Shown here piece by piece: positions 35,262 through 40,032 of a DNA stretch of 40,032 nt. The DNA is taken from contig CALKCX010000007.1 in assembly GCA_938083015.1 (NCBI GenBank), positions 1 to 40,032 of the forward strand, written 5' to 3'. The position numbers and the translations under genes were made by a program. Source of the stretch: an uncultured Microcaldota archaeon (lineage in GTDB: Archaea > Micrarchaeota > Micrarchaeia > Anstonellales > J096). The notes below the pieces were generated by a model that worked only from the letters and a program-made list of their open reading frames with translations, had not been told where the DNA came from and ran no database searches. Numbering within the stretch: the stretch's first letter is position 1; the number at the start of each line of letters is the position of its first letter.

Positions 35262-35954
35262 ATTATATTGAAAAAATAGTAAACCACCATATCTATAGGC
35301 TTCAAAGTCTCTAAATATATCTCCTGTTATAGTGGCATTTACAATAGTTTGATAATTCATAGTTTTAGAATACTTAGGTTTTACCTCTATATCTATTTGA
35401 AATATGCTTTCAAAAGGATATATGAATTCTATTTGTTGCGTAAAATTGCTTTTAACATAAACTTCTCTAAAAAATCTATTATTATAGCTTTTTGCAGATA
35501 TTATATAGGTATTCGGAGTTTTACTATCTATTCTAACATTAAATCGTACTGGTTGCCTAAAGTTTCCTTGAATATCCTTATCGACGTATACTCTATACAT
35601 ATCTCTAGATACGTTTACATATAAAAATACAGTAATATTTGGCAAAGGATTAATTTCATATTCATCTATAAATGTTATTGGTATTATATATTCTCCTAAT
35701 GAATTATCAGAAGGCGTTATTAGTATTCTAATTGGATTTTGAAATCTAGACAATGGATTTGTTGCCCAACCTTCTGGTAAATCGATGATGTATACATCAT
35801 AACTATCTTTTCCTACTTTAGGATCAAATTCCAATACCAAAGGTATATTTGGATAAGTAGTCAAATATATAACAGCGCCGTCTTGAAGTTTTTGCTCATA
35901 AGGACTTATTAAAGATATACTATAACTTAGAATGATCAATATTAAGATATACAT
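35211..35954 (-). CDS. Unknown secreted beta-sandwich protein
   Basis: 247 residues, not recognised. A signal-like hydrophobic start (1-16) is followed by strands with an Ig/NEW3-like feel (IRILITPSDNSLGEYIIPITF) and several N-glycosylation sequons (NIT, NVS, NFT, NAT). A weakly hydrophobic C-terminal helix (about 223-243) may hold it at the membrane. The ATG at 35954 is preceded by a GTTTAAAAAATTC box about 20-32 bases upstream, which belongs to the first of two near-identical promoter repeats. The 3' end overlaps taw3 by 51 bases. Confidence 0.72.
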   Translation of the reverse strand: MYILILIILSYSISLISPYEQKLQDGAVIYLTTYPNIPLVLEFDPKVGKDSYDVYIIDLPEGWATNPLSRFQNPIRILITPSDNSLGEYIIPITFIDEYEINPLPNITVFLYVNVSRDMYRVYVDKDIQGNFRQPVRFNVRIDSKTPNTYIISAKSYNNRFFREVYVKSNFTQQIEFIYPFESIFQIDIEVKPKYSKTMNYQTIVNATITGDIFRDFEAYRYGGLLFFQYNSIVASMVNLIYQFLNR

Positions 35955-36038
35955 ATATTGTAATACTAAGAGAATTTTTTAAACTTTTAGTGTAAAAATT
36001 ATGAGAATTTTTTAAACGTTTAACGTTATTCAAATTGT
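35955..36038. promoter_or_regulatory. Divergent promoter with duplicated TATA element
   Basis: The 84-base gap holds two copies of GAGAATTTTTTAAAC (35970-35984 and 36003-36017), 33 bases apart, each followed by a similar TTTA. The right copy places TTTTTTAAAC 21-30 bases before the ATG of the citrate lyase gene. The left copy, read on the minus strand, lies 20-32 bases before the ATG at 35954. Confidence 0.6.
35970..36023 (+). repeat. Two direct repeats of 21 bp, 33 bp apart
   Basis: Copies at 35970-35990 and 36003-36023 agree at 19 of 21 positions, including 15 consecutive bases. They contain the two TATA-like elements of the divergent promoter, and an ATGAGAA string recurs just beyond each (36001 and 36039). 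A small tandem duplication of promoter plus start region is the simplest origin. Confidence 0.7.
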
Positions 36039-37187
36039 ATGAGAAGGAGAATCCGAGAGTACGATCTAAAAAAGATGTTTTACAATTACTTTGGAGAAAA
36101 ATACGAAGGATTGGCCATTTCAAATCTCGATGATTTGACTAATTTAGATAAAAACAAAAGATACGTGGTAAAAGTAGATGAAATGTTCAATAAAAGAAAT
36201 AAGATGGGCCTAGTAGGTTTGAATCTTTCTTATGATGAAGTAAAAGAGTTTATATATAAGAATTATGGTAAGAATGTAAATGGTGGAGTAATAAAACATT
36301 TTCTCGTGGAACCTTATATAGAGCATCAACAAGAATACTATTTGGCAATTATCTCTGAAAGAGAAGGTGATCGATTGTTATATTCCGATAAAGGGGGAGT
36401 AGATATAGAAGAAAGTTGGAATTTTGTTAAAGAAGAATGGATACCTTATGGACAAATTTCAAAAATACATCCAAATATACATAAATTTTTTATAGATCTA
36501 GAATTTACATATCTTGAAATCAATCCATATTGTATAGTAGATAATAAAATAATCCCATTAGGTATGTTAGGAGAATTAGACGATTATGCAAGCTTCAAGA
36601 ATAAATGGAAGATAGATTTTCCTGAACCATTTGAAAAAGGAGAAAGCGAAGAGGAAAAAATCATAGAACAGATGGATAAAAATTCTGGAGCTTCTTTTAA
36701 ACTAACTATACTAAATCCACAAGGTAGAATATGGTTGATGACAGCTGGTGGAGGTGCAAGTGTAGTATTTCTTGATAGTATATACCTTCATGGATATGGT
36801 AACGAAATTGCAAATTACGCAGAATATAGTGGTAATCCTACTACGAATGAAACTTATGAATACGCTAGAGTATTCTTTAAAGCTATGTTTAAAAGCAATT
36901 CTAAACCAAAAATATTAGTATTGGGCGGTGGTATTGCAAACTTTACAGATGTATCTAAAACATTTGACGGTATCATTAAAGCTATTAAAGAATATCAAAA
37001 ACAGTTTATAGAACATAATGTTTATGTTATAGTTAGAAGAGGTGGCCCTAATGCACAGATAGCTCTTGAGAAAATAAGAAAAGAATTGAATAATCTAAAT
37101 ATCGCTGTCGAAGTGTATAATGAAGATTATAATATTGATGAAATTGGGGCAAAAATAGGCAATTATTTAAACATATTTCAAAAATAA
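36039..37187 (+). CDS. aclB: ATP-citrate lyase, citrate-binding (AclB-type) subunit
   Basis: 382 residues matching the N-terminal third of animal ATP-citrate lyase and the small subunit of the two-part enzyme, which cleaves citrate to acetyl-CoA and oxaloacetate using ATP and CoA. The ATP-grasp part shows KRNKMGLVGLNLS, FLVEPYIEHQQEYYLAI and FTYLEINPYCIV. The citrate-binding part shows SGASFKLTILNPQGRIW, GGGASVVFLD, GGIANFTDVSKTFDGI and RRGGPNAQ, where the citrate-contacting Asn, Thr and Arg lie. The larger subunit with the phosphohistidine and citrate-synthase-like parts is not in the window. Five bases separate it from the next gene. A succinyl-CoA synthetase beta role is less likely, because the citrate motifs are kept. 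Confidence 0.9.
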   Translation: MRRRIREYDLKKMFYNYFGEKYEGLAISNLDDLTNLDKNKRYVVKVDEMFNKRNKMGLVGLNLSYDEVKEFIYKNYGKNVNGGVIKHFLVEPYIEHQQEYYLAIISEREGDRLLYSDKGGVDIEESWNFVKEEWIPYGQISKIHPNIHKFFIDLEFTYLEINPYCIVDNKIIPLGMLGELDDYASFKNKWKIDFPEPFEKGESEEEKIIEQMDKNSGASFKLTILNPQGRIWLMTAGGGASVVFLDSIYLHGYGNEIANYAEYSGNPTTNETYEYARVFFKAMFKSNSKPKILVLGGGIANFTDVSKTFDGIIKAIKEYQKQFIEHNVYVIVRRGGPNAQIALEKIRKELNNLNIAVEVYNEDYNIDEIGAKIGNYLNIFQK

Positions 37188-37192
37188 ATAAC

Positions 37193-38485
37193 ATGGTTCA
37201 AAAAGAGCCCGTGCATTTATTAGTTTTCGAAGGTAGGGGAGCTTGGGCAATGTATAGAGAAACTAGTAGTAAACAGATAAGAGTGGATTCTCCTTTACAA
37301 AATATATACGATGCTACTAGAATTGCTATAAAACTTGCTGAAAAAGGAAAAAGAGTTGTAATGATTCCAGTTATAGATAAATTAGTTCCAACAGCGATAT
37401 ATAATAAACCAAGAACATATACTGGAAGTAAAGAAGACTGGAGAGAAGATTTTAGTCTTATAGTAGAACCTAGACAAGATATAGGTGTATCTAGAAATTA
37501 CAGAGATCGTGTTAGTCATAGATATGAAATATACAATGGTCATAAGATGTATATACCTATACTTTTTCCTAATAATGAGAGGACATTGATAGGTAAACCT
37601 ATGAGTGTATTTGATGTAGAGGCCACAATAGAACTTATAACTAAACTACTTGAAAGATATTTAGGAAATAGAAATAATATTACGATAAATCCAATCGTAC
37701 TTCCAAATCAAGAATTTGATTCTGCAGTAATAGCTATGTTAGATCTAGCTATAAAGAGAGGTGCTGTTCATACTGGTATAGGCGAATTCAATAAAAGAAT
37801 GTTACATGGTAGCACTCCGGGTAAAACAGTATCATTGCCAATATTCTTTAGACTTACAGAAATAGGGTATCTTAACAGCGATTTAAGAGTAGAAGTTGAT
37901 AGAAATAATCAATTAAGCTTGATCGTACCAGGTATATATGAAGCGTCACATAGAGCCGAATCTTTATTAGAATTAATAGAACATAGTCAATTCTATTCAG
38001 CTAAATATCCTATTATAATATTAGGATATGTATACGAGATTTTAAAGTATTTAGGTCTTTCTATCAATATTAGAGAAGAATTAACGAAGCTTTATAATAC
38101 AATATTCGATAGAGAGAAAGATAGAATGCGTGAAGGTAGAGTGCAAAAATACGATATAGAACAATATATTAATGAATTGTTACATAGAACTGAGTTAAGA
38201 GAAAGTGTTTCGGCCTTTTATTTTATTGAAGGTGATTTAGGTGGAATAAATCCTGGGACTGGTGGTAAGGTTGGCAAAATATTTCAAATATTTTCTCAAG
38301 CTATGGGGGCAAGTTATTATAGAGTAATCTCTGTAGAGAGAGAGCTTCTAGAACCTAGAATAAAAGATCTGTCATTTGAAAGCTTTGAACATGCTGTTAA
38401 TAGTTTAGAGAATGAATCTGGAAGTTTATATATAGAAGAAGATGGAAAATATATTAGAAAGAAGATATCTGAAGTGGTAAAATGA
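37193..38485 (+). CDS. Unrecognised 430-residue protein next to citrate lyase subunit
   Basis: I do not recognise this protein. It is soluble, without signal or membrane segments, and well structured in appearance (alternating helices and strands). Notable segments are VFEGRGAWAMYRE near the start, RKP-like basic runs around 100, KRGAVHTGIGEFNKRMLHGSTPGKTVSLPIF in the middle, and FIEGDLGGINPGTGGKVGKIF near the C-terminus, whose Gly-rich loops look like phosphate- or nucleotide-binding turns. No motif of the large ATP-citrate lyase subunit (CoA-binding or citrate-synthase-like) is seen. It follows aclB by 5 bases and overlaps the peptidase gene by 4, so it is co-expressed and may be a metabolic enzyme. 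Confidence 0.75.
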   Translation: MVQKEPVHLLVFEGRGAWAMYRETSSKQIRVDSPLQNIYDATRIAIKLAEKGKRVVMIPVIDKLVPTAIYNKPRTYTGSKEDWREDFSLIVEPRQDIGVSRNYRDRVSHRYEIYNGHKMYIPILFPNNERTLIGKPMSVFDVEATIELITKLLERYLGNRNNITINPIVLPNQEFDSAVIAMLDLAIKRGAVHTGIGEFNKRMLHGSTPGKTVSLPIFFRLTEIGYLNSDLRVEVDRNNQLSLIVPGIYEASHRAESLLELIEHSQFYSAKYPIIILGYVYEILKYLGLSINIREELTKLYNTIFDREKDRMREGRVQKYDIEQYINELLHRTELRESVSAFYFIEGDLGGINPGTGGKVGKIFQIFSQAMGASYYRVISVERELLEPRIKDLSFESFEHAVNSLENESGSLYIEEDGKYIRKKISEVVK

Positions 38486-39420
38486 ATTTAGAATATTTAA
38501 AATCTATAAATGAATTGCCTTTAGTAACAGGATTTGAACATCTGTTTTTAGATAAGCTTATAGATAAAATAAAAAGCTTTGATATAGAGGTTTCTAAATT
38601 AGATTTAAATATAATACATCTAAATTCGGATAGTAACATAGTATTTCTCGCACATTATGATGAAATCGGGTTTGTAGTAGATAATCGCTATGATAAATAT
38701 CTATATAGAACTTTGCCCATGGGGTTAATATCTTGGGAAAGGGGCTATGGGAAGGTCTTTCAAAGTATATTTGAAGATAGGATAATTTATGGAATAGGTT
38801 CAAGTCCAATGCCCCATACTAAACCTGATGATGAGAGACTTTTCATAGAATTGTTTGAAGATTTAGATTTACCACCATTATGGCCATTTGTATTTGAAAA
38901 TAGAATAATAAAAAGTACGAATAGACTATACTCTAGAGCTTTAGATAATAGAGCTAATGTTGTGTTATTATTAGAATTAGCTAAACAATATAATATCAAT
39001 TTCATACTTACTCATGGAGAAGAGCAGGGAACAACGAGATTAACAAAAACATTAGATTTTATTGAAAAAAGAATAGAAAATCCTATATACATAGTACTTG
39101 ATGTGATATTTTCTAAATCTGATCAACATGCTGGATATGGTATAGAAGAAAATAAATTAGGGTATATAGCTATTGAAGGTGGAGGTACTGGAAATATTGC
39201 TACAGATGATCATGTAAATTTAGTTAAAAACATTACAGACATGGAAGTTATTACGAAATCAAAATACGAGGTAACAGATGCTACTACACTATATAGAATG
39301 GGTAGAAAATCAATAGCTTTGGTATATGGTGTTAGATATTTACATAGTTCATTAGAATGTCTTAATTTAGATACATATAAGCTTGCTAAAACAAGGTTAT
39401 CTAAACTTTTTAAAAACTAG
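38482..39420 (+). CDS. M42-like metallo-aminopeptidase
   Basis: 312 residues of the M42 (TET aminopeptidase / FrvX) group. The dinuclear metal ligands are visible: His58 and Asp60 in LAHYDEIGFVV, Asp155 in SRALDNRANV, Glu180-Glu181 in THGEEQGT, Asp207 in IVLDV, and His288 in VRYLHSSLE. Such enzymes form large tetrahedral complexes that trim peptides released by the proteasome. It overlaps the unknown gene upstream by 4 bases. It is slightly shorter than usual (about 340-350), and the Ala-Gly-rich loop common in M42 is reduced. The last base lies 3 bases from the convergent membrane-protein gene. Confidence 0.9.
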   Translation: MNLEYLKSINELPLVTGFEHLFLDKLIDKIKSFDIEVSKLDLNIIHLNSDSNIVFLAHYDEIGFVVDNRYDKYLYRTLPMGLISWERGYGKVFQSIFEDRIIYGIGSSPMPHTKPDDERLFIELFEDLDLPPLWPFVFENRIIKSTNRLYSRALDNRANVVLLLELAKQYNINFILTHGEEQGTTRLTKTLDFIEKRIENPIYIVLDVIFSKSDQHAGYGIEENKLGYIAIEGGGTGNIATDDHVNLVKNITDMEVITKSKYEVTDATTLYRMGRKSIALVYGVRYLHSSLECLNLDTYKLAKTRLSKLFKN

Positions 39421-39423
39421 CTT

Positions 39424-40032
39424 CTAAATTTTTATCCAGAAGCCCTTTATCTTGATGTTATTAGATTCTACTGGTAAATTGGTTTTTATCATTCCTTGTT
39501 CATCTGTCGTGTATTCTTGATCTAGAATTATAATTTTAAGTCCTTTAACTGGTTTTCCTAATAAATTCTTCGCGATTACAATATTATTATCTGCGTTTAT
39601 TATAGATATTTTAACTGTTCTAAATATTAATACTAATGGTATAATGATGAATAATAGTAAAGATGGATTAGTCAAAGGTGACATGACAATTGTTCTGGTT
39701 GCATCTATAATAGGTGTGATTGGAATAGATGGTGTAATAACTTTAGGTGTAGATGTTTCTTCTGATTTAGATTGATCTTCTGTAATTTGATTTGTTTCCT
39801 GTTCTTTGATTATGTTTGAATCTTCTGGAATGATGTTTACACTTGTTGTCTTTCTTTCCATATCTTCATTAGACGTTTGATCAATATTTTGATTACCTGT
39901 TACTATTCTATTTCCTGTATCTTGTTGACTTTCATTGTTTGTTATCTCATTTACAATGATTGTTTCGTTTGTAATAGTTTGATTATTCTGTTGATTTTCA
40001 TTACCTGGTGTTTGATTTACAATAGATTGGTT
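39424..40032 (-). CDS. C-terminal part of a membrane protein with Asn/Gln/Thr-rich stalk (partial)
   Basis: The frame stays open to the right edge, so the N-terminus is outside the window; the first visible ATG (39861) is internal. The 202 visible residues begin with a low-complexity stalk rich in Asn, Gln, Thr, Ser and Glu, full of N-glycosylation sequons, then a Pro-Ile-Thr linker (TPSIPITPII), DATRT, a hydrophobic helix, and the same YTTDEQG domain as in the gene at 1-282. The likely layout is a secreted N-terminus, stalk, membrane helix and small cytoplasmic C-terminal domain. Stalks of this kind are typical of archaeal S-layer-like or adhesion proteins. Confidence 0.75.
   Translation of the reverse strand, partial: NQSIVNQTPGNENQQNNQTITNETIIVNEITNNESQQDTGNRIVTGNQNIDQTSNEDMERKTTSVNIIPEDSNIIKEQETNQITEDQSKSEETSTPKVITPSIPITPIIDATRTIVMSPLTNPSLLLFIIIPLVLIFRTVKISIINADNNIVIAKNLLGKPVKGLKIIILDQEYTTDEQGMIKTNLPVESNNIKIKGFWIKI
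39432..39516 (-). repeat. Right copy of the 85-bp inverted repeat
   Basis: This is the reverse complement of 190-274 with one difference. It encodes the final part of the YTTDEQG domain. Together the two copies form inverted repeats about 39 kb apart, each reading inward. Confidence 0.9.

Noticed and set aside
1-40032. CRISPR arrays, insertion sequences, rRNA genes
   Set aside because: No spaced direct repeats, transposase motifs, terminal inverted repeats next to a transposase, or rRNA-like GC-rich stretches were found.

Overview
The window is about 40 kb of AT-rich DNA (roughly 30% GC or less by eye) from an archaeon with a very compact genome. The archaeal assignment rests on Pth2, ABCE1/Rli1, prefoldin beta, the membrane-type LonB protease, ribosomal protein L41e, Tyw3, DUF357, an A-type ATP synthase operon and TATA-box promoters placed for leaderless transcription. 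The compactness (neighbours overlapping by 4 to 51 bases, several shortened proteins, many unrecognised helical or surface proteins) suggests a small-genome, DPANN-like lineage. I cannot name the phylum from sequence alone. No stretch of more than about 110 bases lacks a gene. I see no rRNA, CRISPR array, transposase or insertion sequence.

Layout. Both window ends lie inside two copies of a paralogous single-pass membrane-protein gene. The copies face inward and share a nearly identical 85-base 3' block (190-274 and 39432-39516). Between them, left to right: Pth2; a coiled-coil transglutaminase-like protein and ABCE1; phytoene/squalene synthase and an unknown helical protein; thymidylate kinase; DUF357 and MetRS; a Met-rich mini-ORF, a small SecB-like protein, peroxiredoxin and L41e; a Cys-containing surface protein; a DNA methyltransferase; an AIM24 protein; a minus-strand block with FKBP, LonB, HNH nuclease, prefoldin and a DHH phosphoesterase; a surface protein and a truncated NFACT (RqcH-type) protein; endonuclease IV between unknown helical proteins; and a FtsX-type ABC exporter (two permeases, ATPase, secreted subunit).

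From 25.2 kb a tRNA-Ser(GCT) is followed by one long operon (25301-35261): ATP synthase subunits H-I-K-E-C-F-A-B-D, then a processive family-2 glycosyltransferase, a membrane-anchored thioredoxin-like protein and Tyw3, joined by overlaps or gaps of no more than one base. A divergent surface protein follows. The last operon holds the citrate-binding (AclB-type) subunit of ATP-citrate lyase, an unrecognised 430-residue protein and an M42-type aminopeptidase.

Expression. Genes at the head of a transcript usually have a TTTAAA-like box centred about 26 bases before the start codon and no room for a leader, so their mRNAs are probably leaderless. Some internal genes have GAGGTG-type ribosome-binding sites. 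Divergent genes are often only 28-51 bases apart and share or interleave TATA boxes. This rule allowed several starts to be corrected (methyltransferase 11177, surface protein 9622, AtpH GTG at 25301) and supports two small genes (7476-7535 and 19845-20042).
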